From Bacteroides sp. 224 (GTDB taxonomy: Bacteria; Bacteroidota; Bacteroidia; Bacteroidales; Bacteroidaceae): a stretch of DNA of 64,000 nt. This document shows, in pieces, positions 1 through 8,102 of this stretch. A model generated the notes under the pieces. The model saw only the letters and a program-made list of their open reading frames with translations. It made no database searches and had not been told where the DNA came from. Every line of letters begins with the position of its first letter. Position 1 is the stretch's first letter. The stretch covers positions 42,646 to 106,645 of the forward strand of contig NZ_QVMK01000034.1 in the NCBI RefSeq assembly GCF_010500995.1, written 5' to 3'. Position numbers and translations under genes: made by a program.

Positions 1-684
1 AGGTACTCCATAACTTGGTGCCTCGCTCAACTTCACGTTACGCTGTATAGCCGTCTGAAATACAAGCTCCTGGAAGTGTTTTTTCACCTCATCGTAAATC
101 TGGTTAGCCTGACGAAGACGAGAATCATACATTGTAAGCAAGAATCCTTCAATCTCCAGGTTAGGATTCAATTTCGATTTAATGATCTTTATGGTATTCA
201 GAAGTTTACTAATTCCTTCCAAAGCAAAATATTCGGCCTGTACCGGAATAATAACCGAGTCGGCAGCAGTAAGTGCATTAATGGTAATCAATCCCAATGA
301 AGGCGAGCAGTCAATCAGAATATAGTCATACTCATTCTTTAGAGGTGCTAATACCTCTTTCATTATTTTCTCGCGATTGGGCAGATTTAGCATCTCGATT
401 TCTGCTCCCACCAAATTGATGTGCGAAGATATCACCTTTAGTGAATCTATGTCTGTGTCGTGAATGGCTTTCTTCACATCTGCTCTATCTATAAGACATT
501 CATAGATAGTACATTCCGACTGTTTAATGTCTACACCCAGTCCGGACGATGCGTTTGCCTGCGGGTCAGCATCTACTACCAACACTTTCTTCTCAAGCGT
601 AGCCAGCGAAGCTGCCAGATTAATCGTAGTCGTCGTTTTTCCTACACCACCTTTTTGATTGGCTAAAGCAATAATTTTTCCCAT
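1..684 (-). CDS. parA: ParA/Soj chromosome-partitioning ATPase (C-terminus cut by window edge)
   Basis: The frame runs open from an ATG at 684 to the left edge, giving 228 codons of a family usually about 250-255 residues, so roughly the last 25 residues are missing. The N-terminus reads MGKIIALANQKGGVGKTTTT, the deviant Walker A of the ParA/MinD class, followed by VVDADPQANASSGLG and later DYILIDCSPSLG (Walker B). These are textbook Soj/ParA features. The protein is a DNA-binding ATPase that works with ParB and parS in chromosome segregation; parB would be expected next to it, beyond the left edge. A Bacteroidetes-type promoter box lies about 160 nt upstream. Confidence 0.95.
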   Translation of the reverse strand, partial: MGKIIALANQKGGVGKTTTTINLAASLATLEKKVLVVDADPQANASSGLGVDIKQSECTIYECLIDRADVKKAIHDTDIDSLKVISSHINLVGAEIEMLNLPNREKIMKEVLAPLKNEYDYILIDCSPSLGLITINALTAADSVIIPVQAEYFALEGISKLLNTIKIIKSKLNPNLEIEGFLLTMYDSRLRQANQIYDEVKKHFQELVFQTAIQRNVKLSEAPSYGVP

Positions 685-843
685 ACAGTTTCATTTTGTT
701 ACGAGGCGAAATAAGTAATTATCACTCAGAGCACCTACGAAAAAAGAAAGTCTTTGCAATATTTGTTGATAAGTCCCCGGTTTTGTTAATAACTACAAGG
801 TCATATCACGCTAACTTTCTTGAACTTACTACATTCAAGATCG

Positions 844-851
844 CAAATATA
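844..851 (-). promoter_or_regulatory. Candidate -7 box upstream of parA
   Basis: On the minus strand this reads TATATTTG, a full match to the Bacteroidetes TAnnTTTG box. It lies about 160 nt before the parA start, which implies a long leader. The rest of the 685-910 gap holds nothing else that I recognise. Confidence 0.5.
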
Positions 852-910
852 CAGATTTTCGGCGAATAACGGCGAGGGATTAAATAATGATGAATTATAA
901 ATGATGAATT

Positions 911-2218
911 TTAACTATGAGTACCCTTCATCTCCAGATACTTATTTATTACATCTACCGAGAGACTCTCGGGAGTAGTCAGCAATGAATAGATGCCGTG
1001 TTGCTTCAGAGTAGACACAATCAGCCTCTTCTCAAAAGCAAACTTCTCTGCAATGACTTGCTGATAATATGCCTCGGTACTTTCCGGAGTCTTTTCTATT
1101 TGCTCTTTGAGTTCGGCATCTTCAAAGAATACTACCAGCAAACGGTGCTGCCGGGCCAATTGTTTCAAATAAGGCATTTGCCTGTTTAAGCTTGCTATGG
1201 TATCAAAATCGGTGTAGAGGATAAGAAAGCTACGCTTATTTAAATATTTACTTAAATGTACACAAAGTGCCGAGTAATCGGTTTCCTTAAAAGATGTTTT
1301 CTGCTGATACAATCCCTCCAACAGTGCTTGCATCTGTCCGGATCTTCTGGAAGCAGGAATAAAGCTATCGAAATGGTCGTTGAAAGTAACCAGGCCGGCT
1401 TTATCTTCTTTGTGGATAGATACATAAGAAAGAACCAGCGAAGAATTTATGGCATAATCCAATAGTGTTATTCCCCGGAAGGCACGTTGCATCACACGCC
1501 CTTTATCTATTACACTATATATTTGCTGCGATCGTTCGTCCTGATACACATTCACCATCAACGTATGTTTGCGGGCGCTGGCTTTCCAGTTGATTGTTCG
1601 GTAATCATCCCCTTTTACGTATTCTTTGATATGTTCAAATTCCGATTGATGCCCAATACGACGTATCTTCTTAATACCCAATTCGGTTAGATTATTGCTC
1701 ATTGCCATAATTTCGTAGCGATGAAGCATTAAATAAGAAGGGTACACTTTAATTGATTCCGGTTCTCCACAGGTAAAACGACGGGATATCAAGCCGATAG
1801 GAGTGGCTGCAAATACACGAATCTTACCAAAGTTATAGACTCCTCTTTGCGTGGGCCGAAGTTTATACTCGATATTCTTTCCTTCTCCGCTCTCAAGTGA
1901 TAACCTGAAATCAATATTGCGTTGCTGAAAGATAACGGGTATTTCGTCTATTACCTTTAAATGGATAGCAAAAGAATAACGGTTTTCTACTCTTATCTGT
2001 ACCGGATTGTCGTCTCCATTGGAGAAACGATCCGCGCAAGTTCTCGATGCTGTAATTCCTCTGACGGCATATAACAACCAACAATCAACCACCAGTGCAA
2101 TAAGTAATACAACAAAAGCGAGCTGCCCTATTATAAACAGAGAACTGAATGCATAGCCAACCACAAACAGCAGAATAATCAGCGTGCAAACCAAATAAAA
2201 CCGTTGGTTCAGAAACAT
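911..2218 (-). CDS. DUF58 domain protein (MoxR partner)
   Basis: A 435-residue protein with two N-terminal membrane segments (about 7-27 and 29-50) and then a soluble part. The DUF58 hallmark GDDYRTINWKASARK sits at about 203-217 and leads into a vWA-like C-terminal half. The gene starts at the stop of the moxR gene (shared base 2218), so the two are translationally coupled. MoxR/DUF58 pairs are widely conserved; the MoxR ATPase is thought to act as a chaperone on membrane-anchored vWA-like partners. The exact substrate is unknown. It is the last gene of the operon running down from 6922. Confidence 0.9.
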   Translation of the reverse strand: MFLNQRFYLVCTLIILLFVVGYAFSSLFIIGQLAFVVLLIALVVDCWLLYAVRGITASRTCADRFSNGDDNPVQIRVENRYSFAIHLKVIDEIPVIFQQRNIDFRLSLESGEGKNIEYKLRPTQRGVYNFGKIRVFAATPIGLISRRFTCGEPESIKVYPSYLMLHRYEIMAMSNNLTELGIKKIRRIGHQSEFEHIKEYVKGDDYRTINWKASARKHTLMVNVYQDERSQQIYSVIDKGRVMQRAFRGITLLDYAINSSLVLSYVSIHKEDKAGLVTFNDHFDSFIPASRRSGQMQALLEGLYQQKTSFKETDYSALCVHLSKYLNKRSFLILYTDFDTIASLNRQMPYLKQLARQHRLLVVFFEDAELKEQIEKTPESTEAYYQQVIAEKFAFEKRLIVSTLKQHGIYSLLTTPESLSVDVINKYLEMKGTHS

Positions 2219-3189
2219 TATTTAGGTACTTCTACTTTGTCAATCAATCTTTGGGTTACTTTTATGGGCGAATAGCCTTCCATCTCTGCCTCTGCGGTGA
2301 GTATCAAACGGTGCTGCAATACATAAGGAGCCACAAATTTAATATCTTCGGGAGTCACAAAATCTCTTCCCTGCAATAATGCGTAGGCTTTGGATGCTTG
2401 CAACATAGCTACCGAAGCACGAGGCGAAGCTCCCAGGAAAACAGCTTTGCTGGTACGCGTCTGCTGTATAATCAGGGCGATGTATTGCAACAAAGTACGT
2501 TCCACAAAAACCACTTCGGTTAACTTACGCAATGACAGAAGCTCTTCTTTGGTGATTACCGGTTTTATATCTTCCAGCTTCACCAAGTTGGAACGGGTAT
2601 GATGACGCTCCAAGATATCTACTTCTTCTTCCAAAGAAGGATAATCCATGGTGATCTTCACCAGAAAGCGGTCGAGTTGTGCCTCCGGAAGCTTATAAGT
2701 TCCTTCCTGCTCTACCGGGTTTTGAGTAGCGAGAATCGTATAAAGCTCTCCCATCTTATAGGTGTTTCCGTCGACACTGATTTGCCTTTCTTCCATCACC
2801 TCGAACAAAGCAGATTGGGTTTTGGCAGGAGCACGATTTATCTCGTCAACCAATACGACATCTGCAAAGATGGGACCTCTATGAAAGTCGAACTCATTGG
2901 TCTTCATATTAAATACGGTGGTACCCAATACATCACTGGGCATCAAGTCCGGCGTGAATTGTATACGACTGAAATCCGCGTCTATCAATTTGGTGGTAAG
3001 TCGGGCAAGCAATGTTTTAGCTACACCGGGCACTCCTTCCAGCAGCACATGTCCGTTGGCAAGGATGGCAGTTAGTACCAGATCCACTGTTTTTTCCTGA
3101 CCTACTATGACTGTGGCGATATGTTGTTTCAACTCTTTCATCTTGCTGGAGAAAAGGGTTAAATCTGTTCGCGTATTCATTTCTTCCAT
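2218..3189 (-). CDS. MoxR-family AAA+ ATPase
   Basis: 323 residues, typical for MoxR. Walker A GVPGVAKT is at about 52-59 and Walker B LVDEIN at 113-118, followed by a TQNPVEQEGTYKLPEAQLDRF-type sensor region. A second Met (MNTRTD) follows three codons after the first, so the start could be either. MoxR proteins are AAA+ chaperone-like ATPases. Here the gene lies between the DUF4350 gene (14-nt gap) and DUF58 (1-nt overlap), so it probably drives maturation of the membrane proteins encoded in this operon; that role is inferred from context. Confidence 0.95.
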   Translation of the reverse strand: MEEMNTRTDLTLFSSKMKELKQHIATVIVGQEKTVDLVLTAILANGHVLLEGVPGVAKTLLARLTTKLIDADFSRIQFTPDLMPSDVLGTTVFNMKTNEFDFHRGPIFADVVLVDEINRAPAKTQSALFEVMEERQISVDGNTYKMGELYTILATQNPVEQEGTYKLPEAQLDRFLVKITMDYPSLEEEVDILERHHTRSNLVKLEDIKPVITKEELLSLRKLTEVVFVERTLLQYIALIIQQTRTSKAVFLGASPRASVAMLQASKAYALLQGRDFVTPEDIKFVAPYVLQHRLILTAEAEMEGYSPIKVTQRLIDKVEVPK

Positions 3190-3203
3190 AAGGCTGTATG
3201 TGA

Positions 3204-4415
3204 TTATAATTGGTTGATTATCTTATTCATTTGATCTATTGTTCTCTTCATTTCTTCCTCCTCTACCCTTCTTTCTCCACGAGAAACCGGACGCAGGTTG
3301 CGGAAGAGTTGTTCAATCTCTCCCTTATCCATTCCTGTTTTATCTGATATAACTTGCGCCAGGCGGCGATCATCTTCCTCATTATCAATGTCTACCTGAA
3401 TATTCCTGCGCAATGTCTCCGCAAAATAAACATACTTCTTCCAAAGCAAGTCTGTATGATCTTTCTTCTGGAAATAGAGTGTGCCTATCAGCTTTACAAA
3501 TTCAACGGTTTTATTCTCCAGTTTACGAACCACGGGGATGGGTCGCTGTTTACGACGGGCTGTGAAAACCATAAACAGCACAATTACCGCCATAGTTATA
3601 TATAAAGCCCACCTGAGCGATGGTTGCGAGAGAATATAACGGAAAGGCGTTTCATCTTCATATCCGGTAGCCCCTGCCCCGTAAGCTTCCGTACGAACAA
3701 TGGGTGCTCCTTTTAGTTGTGTAAGCAAACGAAAGATCAGCGCAGCATTGTTATTATCCAACATTCCGTAATTAGTAAACAACAAAGGAGTTGATACTAA
3801 AATAACTTCTCCTTTACCTACTTCTCGTTTAATGGCAATCGTCGAGCCATCTTTCTTCTTGGCAAGTGCAGTCTTTAACGAATCTCTTTTATAAAAGGTA
3901 GCATAACAAAGTTGAGACTTCAGGTAATACTCAGCCTCGTTGTACACAGCATCTTTCTGCCAGCAGATAGTATCCTGATTATATACAAAAGAGGTAGCAT
4001 ATTTCTTAAATTGCTGTATATTAAAATACCCGTAATGCATTTTAAAGCCAAGTGTATCGCCCAGTAAATAACCAAATTGGGAGGCCACCAACATTATTTT
4101 ATTCCCTTTCTCTGCCATAGAAAGAACTGCTTCCACATCAGGTTTTCCTAACTGAAGCTGATCGGCAACAACCAACACATTCCGGTTTTGAGTCGAATCT
4201 TCGGCTAATTGATAAAGGGTATGATCGCATATTGTATATTCCGTATCTAAGGAAGATAACACTACATCATCGAAAATTGCCGACCCAAATGGTTGTTTAT
4301 CATACCGGCTATAGGTGGGTATCCAGCTAAACTTCTTGGGTCTATTGTGCTCCACGGCAAATAGAATGACAAGGAATACCAATATACAAATAATATATAT
4401 ACTGTTTCCTTTCAT
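3204..4415 (-). CDS. DUF4350 domain membrane protein
   Basis: 403 residues, with an N-terminal membrane anchor (about 5-21), a large extracytoplasmic part, a second membrane segment at about 265-283 (WALYITMAVIVLFMVFTAR) and a basic, charged cytoplasmic tail. The layout matches the DUF4350 proteins that accompany MoxR/DUF58 in Bacteroidetes. Its start overlaps the stop of the upstream DUF4129 gene by 4 nt. No enzymatic motif is visible, and its function is unknown. Confidence 0.8.
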   Translation of the reverse strand: MKGNSIYIICILVFLVILFAVEHNRPKKFSWIPTYSRYDKQPFGSAIFDDVVLSSLDTEYTICDHTLYQLAEDSTQNRNVLVVADQLQLGKPDVEAVLSMAEKGNKIMLVASQFGYLLGDTLGFKMHYGYFNIQQFKKYATSFVYNQDTICWQKDAVYNEAEYYLKSQLCYATFYKRDSLKTALAKKKDGSTIAIKREVGKGEVILVSTPLLFTNYGMLDNNNAALIFRLLTQLKGAPIVRTEAYGAGATGYEDETPFRYILSQPSLRWALYITMAVIVLFMVFTARRKQRPIPVVRKLENKTVEFVKLIGTLYFQKKDHTDLLWKKYVYFAETLRRNIQVDIDNEEDDRRLAQVISDKTGMDKGEIEQLFRNLRPVSRGERRVEEEEMKRTIDQMNKIINQL

Positions 4416-5035
4416 CCGTTTCCTCCTTTGAACATCTTTTCCTGTTGCTGCCTCATCTCCTGAAAAAGCAACTCAGAAGCTTCGAAGTTTCCATAACGAA
4501 CCCGCAAAAAGCTATTGGTCAGGTTGCGGAAAGACTCTTTCATTCCTTCGGCTTTTACCTCATAGATATATTCGGTAGGTGTTTTATACAATTGCCAGTC
4601 TATCAGCTCCTTATCGCTTAATTGCTTGAGGGTTTGGAGGTATAATAAACGAACGGCTTCTTTATAATCCGATCCCGAAAGGGCGCGTTCTATTTCTTTA
4701 TTGAAATCTATTCCGTAAATGGTATCTTCGTGTACGGTATACTGCAACGGCACTTTACGCGAGCGCATAAACAGTTCGGGGCGTTTACGGTACAAAAACC
4801 AAACCAGCAACAATACAATTGCCACAAAAATAAGTACCAGTACGAGTTCTCCGTAATCGTTTGCAAACTTACTGCCAAAGAACTTTCCCAACAACTCATT
4901 CAACCACCGAAGCAACAACTCATAGATGTTCACATCCGGCATCATGAGCTCCCGATTATAGTTATACGCAGGATCAGATTGCCACCGGGCAACCTTCTCC
5001 GCATTGTATGCTATAGTATCGGTGGGGTGAAGCAT
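4412..5035 (-). CDS. DUF4129 domain membrane protein
   Basis: 207 residues: a short extracytoplasmic N-terminal part, one strong membrane segment at about 63-82, a basic stop-transfer (YRKRPELFMRSRK) and a helical C-terminal part like the DUF4129 domain that accompanies MoxR loci. The N-terminus (MLHPTDTIAY) is not a signal peptide, so the upstream limit is a little uncertain. It overlaps the DUF4350 gene by 4 nt and lies 8 nt after the multi-pass membrane gene. The function is unknown. Confidence 0.75.
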   Translation of the reverse strand: MLHPTDTIAYNAEKVARWQSDPAYNYNRELMMPDVNIYELLLRWLNELLGKFFGSKFANDYGELVLVLIFVAIVLLLVWFLYRKRPELFMRSRKVPLQYTVHEDTIYGIDFNKEIERALSGSDYKEAVRLLYLQTLKQLSDKELIDWQLYKTPTEYIYEVKAEGMKESFRNLTNSFLRVRYGNFEASELLFQEMRQQQEKMFKGGNG

Positions 5036-5043
5036 GCTGTTAT

Positions 5044-5979
5044 TTATAGATTTTCGAAGTTATCAATATCACTTTCAACAGATACACGGCTTACTTTTTC
5101 GCTGGCATGGCTATATTGATAGGCCAATCCAAGGCAAACAAGAATTGCAGACAAATAGCCACTGAAAGATTGAAGCACTCCTAACACATACAGCATAAAT
5201 TTATAGCCAACAGAAACATCTCCTACCGTATCGCTTTGACTAAACATATTCTTCACCATAGTGCTGACCGTCAGAGGAGTAGAGAACACTCCCTGAACAA
5301 CTGAAGCCAGAATAGCCGTTACCAAATATATGGCAAGTACACCACCGAGTGTAGCAAAACCTAAACGATAGCTTTTACTCAAAGCTCCGAATACACTATT
5401 TTGCTCCATCAGGTAAGTTGCCGGCCAAATCAATAAAGGAAAAGAAAACACAATCAGTGCAGGTATAGTAAGTATTAAGGTAAATGGAGTAACAGCAGCC
5501 AGCAGCCCAAGCACTAACGCCACCCCAATATACAATAATAAGGATACAAGAAACATAATAAGACAGCGTCCGATATTACCTATTAACGGAGATGTAATGT
5601 TGGATAATGTAATTCCCTTCAAACCCTCTTCTCTTTCATTGTACGTTTTCAGCAATGTATAAACAAGAGAAAGAAGCAGAAACTGCCCTACAAAAGACGA
5701 CAACATCAGCCCTACATAATTAATCAAAAAACCTTCCTGGTCGAAAGGAAGAACTCCACGATTTATCTGACTCTGAAAAGCCGGATTGTAAAGCAACCCT
5801 GCCATACTCATTACGGAACCGGTAAAGATTCCCTGTATTAAGCTTACAGGCAGAAGCAAATAGGTGGTAGTTTTCAGCAGAATCTTCCAATTCTCTTTAA
5901 TAAAATCGAAAGCTGCATTTATCTTGTCCGAGAAAGAGCGTTGTACATAAAAGGGGATTTTAGTTTTTTCTGTTTCCAT
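5044..5979 (-). CDS. Multi-pass membrane protein of the MoxR/SpoIIM operon
   Basis: 311 residues with about six hydrophobic segments, an N-terminal amphipathic stretch (SFSDKINAAFDFIKENWKIL) and repeated small-residue-rich helices. This architecture resembles the membrane domains found next to SpoIIM and RDD proteins in Bacteroidetes. I see no catalytic motif and cannot name the family with confidence. Its start overlaps the end of the SpoIIM-like gene by 20 nt, so co-translation is very likely. Confidence 0.7.
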   Translation of the reverse strand: METEKTKIPFYVQRSFSDKINAAFDFIKENWKILLKTTTYLLLPVSLIQGIFTGSVMSMAGLLYNPAFQSQINRGVLPFDQEGFLINYVGLMLSSFVGQFLLLSLVYTLLKTYNEREEGLKGITLSNITSPLIGNIGRCLIMFLVSLLLYIGVALVLGLLAAVTPFTLILTIPALIVFSFPLLIWPATYLMEQNSVFGALSKSYRLGFATLGGVLAIYLVTAILASVVQGVFSTPLTVSTMVKNMFSQSDTVGDVSVGYKFMLYVLGVLQSFSGYLSAILVCLGLAYQYSHASEKVSRVSVESDIDNFENL

Positions 5980-6922
5980 GATGTATCTTATTGGGTAAAT
6001 AAATATAGTAAAATAGAATAAAAGCCAACGATAATAGTATAATCCCTAACCGGATAGCCACCGGCAAGTGAGTGTGTCGGGTTATAAAACCTTCTATAAA
6101 TCCGGCCAGCATAAAAACAGGCACAGTGCCTATAACTATTTTCAATCCTTTCTTCGCTCCATGCATAAAGGAGGTAAGGCGGGAATAAGTTCCGGGAAAT
6201 AGCCATCCGTTGCCTAATGCCAGTCCGGCCGCTCCTGCCACAATAATGGCCCAAATTTCTAATGTACCATGCAGCCAGATAGCAAGCATCGATTCTCCCA
6301 ACAAATCGTGTTGAAAAAAGAATGCCTGAAAAGCACCTACCATTATACCATTCTTTACTAAAAGAAGTCCGGTGCCGAAGCTGGTTAATAAACCAAAAAC
6401 AAATGTATTGAACGAAACCATTATATTATTCAGGGTGATGCCCAGCGTCATCGCCACTTCGCTCCCTCCGTTATAAACCGCCATTGGTTCTCCATTGGCT
6501 ATATTGCGGAGCGTCATATCTATATATTGATTTCCCATGATAAGACGGGCAAACGTTTCATCATGCAAGGTAGATACCACCCCTATCAATACACTGATGG
6601 CGAAAACTGTAAAGGATATTAGTAACTCCTTACGGGCATTATACATGGTTTGCGGCACCTCAGATGTCCAAAAGGAAACAACGCGTGTCCATTTCTCCCG
6701 CTTATTACGATAAATCACATTATGTAAAGAAGAGGCGAGATTATTTAAGTAGATAGTAATACGCGAGTTCGGGTAGTGAGTTTGCGCAAAAGCCAGATCG
6801 GCGGTCAAGTCCATATAAGCGTCGGCCAATTGGTCGGGACTAAGTTGGGAGGCTTTCTCCACCACTTCTTCCGTTTTCCTCCATTTTTCTATATTCCGAC
6901 GAATAAATACGACTTCTTTCAT
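5960..6922 (-). CDS. SpoIIM/DUF95-like membrane protein
   Basis: 320 residues. A cytoplasmic helical N-terminal region (about 1-100) is followed by several membrane segments containing the SpoIIM-type pattern FNTFVFGLLTSFGTG and WLHGTLEIWAIIVAGAAGLALG at about 165-240. Outside spore formers this family occurs beside RDD and MoxR proteins, and its role there is unknown. It is the first gene of a six-gene operon ending at 911. The RDD gene is divergent across a 107-nt gap with back-to-back promoter boxes. Confidence 0.85.
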   Translation of the reverse strand: MKEVVFIRRNIEKWRKTEEVVEKASQLSPDQLADAYMDLTADLAFAQTHYPNSRITIYLNNLASSLHNVIYRNKREKWTRVVSFWTSEVPQTMYNARKELLISFTVFAISVLIGVVSTLHDETFARLIMGNQYIDMTLRNIANGEPMAVYNGGSEVAMTLGITLNNIMVSFNTFVFGLLTSFGTGLLLVKNGIMVGAFQAFFFQHDLLGESMLAIWLHGTLEIWAIIVAGAAGLALGNGWLFPGTYSRLTSFMHGAKKGLKIVIGTVPVFMLAGFIEGFITRHTHLPVAIRLGIILLSLAFILFYYIYLPNKIHHGNRKN

Positions 6923-6968
6923 TGATTACTTTATCCCGTTGCCGTGAAACTTTCAGTTTAGCGAGAGA

Positions 6969-6976
6969 CAAAAGTA
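6969..6976 (-). promoter_or_regulatory. Candidate -7 box for the SpoIIM-MoxR-DUF58 operon
   Basis: It reads TACTTTTG on the minus strand (TAnnTTTG), 47 nt before the SpoIIM-like start. It lies 12 nt from the opposing RDD promoter box, so the two promoters probably compete for polymerase. Confidence 0.5.
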
Positions 6977-6988
6977 AGAGAATTATCA

Positions 6989-6996
6989 TATATTTG
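6989..6996 (+). promoter_or_regulatory. Candidate -7 box for the RDD gene
   Basis: It reads TATATTTG, a full match to TAnnTTTG, 33 nt before the chosen start of the RDD gene. No clear -33 TTG is visible at the usual distance. Confidence 0.5.
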
Positions 6997-7029
6997 CAAT
7001 CAAAACGCACAAATAGTTTCAAAAGAGAA

Positions 7030-7761
7030 ATGGCTACATCCACCATCATTACAGGACAGTTTGTTCGCATCAACCAGGTATCTGCAAGTCTTGGCGATCG
7101 TCTGATTGCTAAATTCATTGATTATGTGATACTCTTTTTGTACCTGATATCTACCATTTATATAGTTAGTTTATTCAGGCTTACTTCTTTTTCCGATGTA
7201 ACGATGATCGTTTGGGCAATTATCATTTATGTGCCTTGGATTTGTTATTCTCTGCTTTTCGAAGTGTTTAACCAAGGGCAAAGTCCGGGTAAAATGCTTC
7301 TCAACATTCGCGTGGTAAAGGCAGATGGCAGCACCCCTACTTTTAGTTCTTATCTGCTCCGATGGTTGCTCTATATAGTAGACGTTCCTTTAACCGGAGG
7401 TTTGGGGCTACTCGTTATATTATTATCCAAAAACAATCAACGATTAGGCGACTTGGCGGCCGGCACTTTAGTTATTAAAGAAAAGAACTACAAGAAGATA
7501 CAAGTCAATCTGGATGAATACGATTATTTAACGGACAGTTATCGCCCTACCTTTCCACAGGCTGCCGACTTATCTTTGGAACAAGTCAATGTTATTTCCA
7601 AAACTTTGGACGCACCTCCCGGCAAACGTTGGCAAATGTTGCAATTGTTATCGAAGAAAATTAAAGAAGTGCTTGGTATTCACTCCACAGAACTAAACGA
7701 TGAACAATTTCTACAAACTTTAATAAGAGATTACCAATATTATGCATTGGAAATTATCTAA
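7030..7761 (+). CDS. RDD family membrane protein
   Basis: The frame is open from 6922, but the promoter box at 6989-6996 and the sequence MATSTIITGQFVRINQ favour the ATG at 7030 (243 residues). The RDD pattern appears as SLGDRLIAKFIDYVIL near the N-terminus, followed by three membrane segments and NQRLGDLAAGTLVIKEK, then a soluble C-terminal tail of about 80 residues. RDD proteins are small multi-pass membrane proteins, mostly of unknown function. The divergent pairing with SpoIIM and MoxR genes is conserved in Bacteroidetes and suggests a shared envelope role. Confidence 0.9.
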   Translation: MATSTIITGQFVRINQVSASLGDRLIAKFIDYVILFLYLISTIYIVSLFRLTSFSDVTMIVWAIIIYVPWICYSLLFEVFNQGQSPGKMLLNIRVVKADGSTPTFSSYLLRWLLYIVDVPLTGGLGLLVILLSKNNQRLGDLAAGTLVIKEKNYKKIQVNLDEYDYLTDSYRPTFPQAADLSLEQVNVISKTLDAPPGKRWQMLQLLSKKIKEVLGIHSTELNDEQFLQTLIRDYQYYALEII

Positions 7762-8102
7762 TTTTATTTTTCCCTCAGAAAGTTTTTCCTTCAAAAAAGT
7801 ACCGCAAGTCCCACCTCGAAGACAACCACCTAATATTCAAGATATTACACAGGTGTAACTTCCCATAAAAAGTTCCATCAAGTACCACCAAAGTCCCATC
7901 TTTTCTTGTTTCTATACACAAAGTCTGCTTATCCACCATCCTATTCTTTTCTCATCTCCCTTTGTTCATTTACCCACTAATTAGATAAAGTTTTTCTACA
8001 CCCGGGTGTATCATTCGGGTACATCCGGGTGTAAAATACAGGTAGACCCGGGTGCACAAGCCTCATACATCCGGGTCTACAAAAAGAGAAGAAAGTTTTA
8101 CT
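7762..8102. other. Convergent intergenic region with degenerate repeats
   Basis: A 341-nt gap between convergent genes, with no coding frame. Its first part holds loosely repeated AAGTnCCAnCAAGT-like words and a palindrome TTACACAGGTGTAA at 7845-7858. Its last part holds the phased palindrome array listed separately. Confidence 0.6.
7997..8079. repeat. Phased palindrome array, four units at a 23-nt period
   Basis: Four 14-nt units start at 7997, 8020, 8043 and 8066, exactly 23 nt apart: TACACCCGGGTGTA, TACATCCGGGTGTA, TAGACCCGGGTGCA and TACATCCGGGTCTA. The first is a perfect palindrome and the others are near-perfect. The 9-nt spacers are unrelated to each other. Confidence 0.85.

Noticed and set aside
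2599..3075. 158-codon plus-strand frame inside the MoxR gene
   Set aside because: It lies antisense to a gene with complete AAA+ motifs and has no recognisable protein character. Similar long antisense frames inside dnaE, xseA, the subtilase and the fimbrial genes were rejected for the same reason.
7997..8079. CRISPR array
   Set aside because: Repeat plus spacer is only 23 nt, spacers are 9 nt, repeats are palindromic and no cas genes are present. The same applies to 32839-32940.
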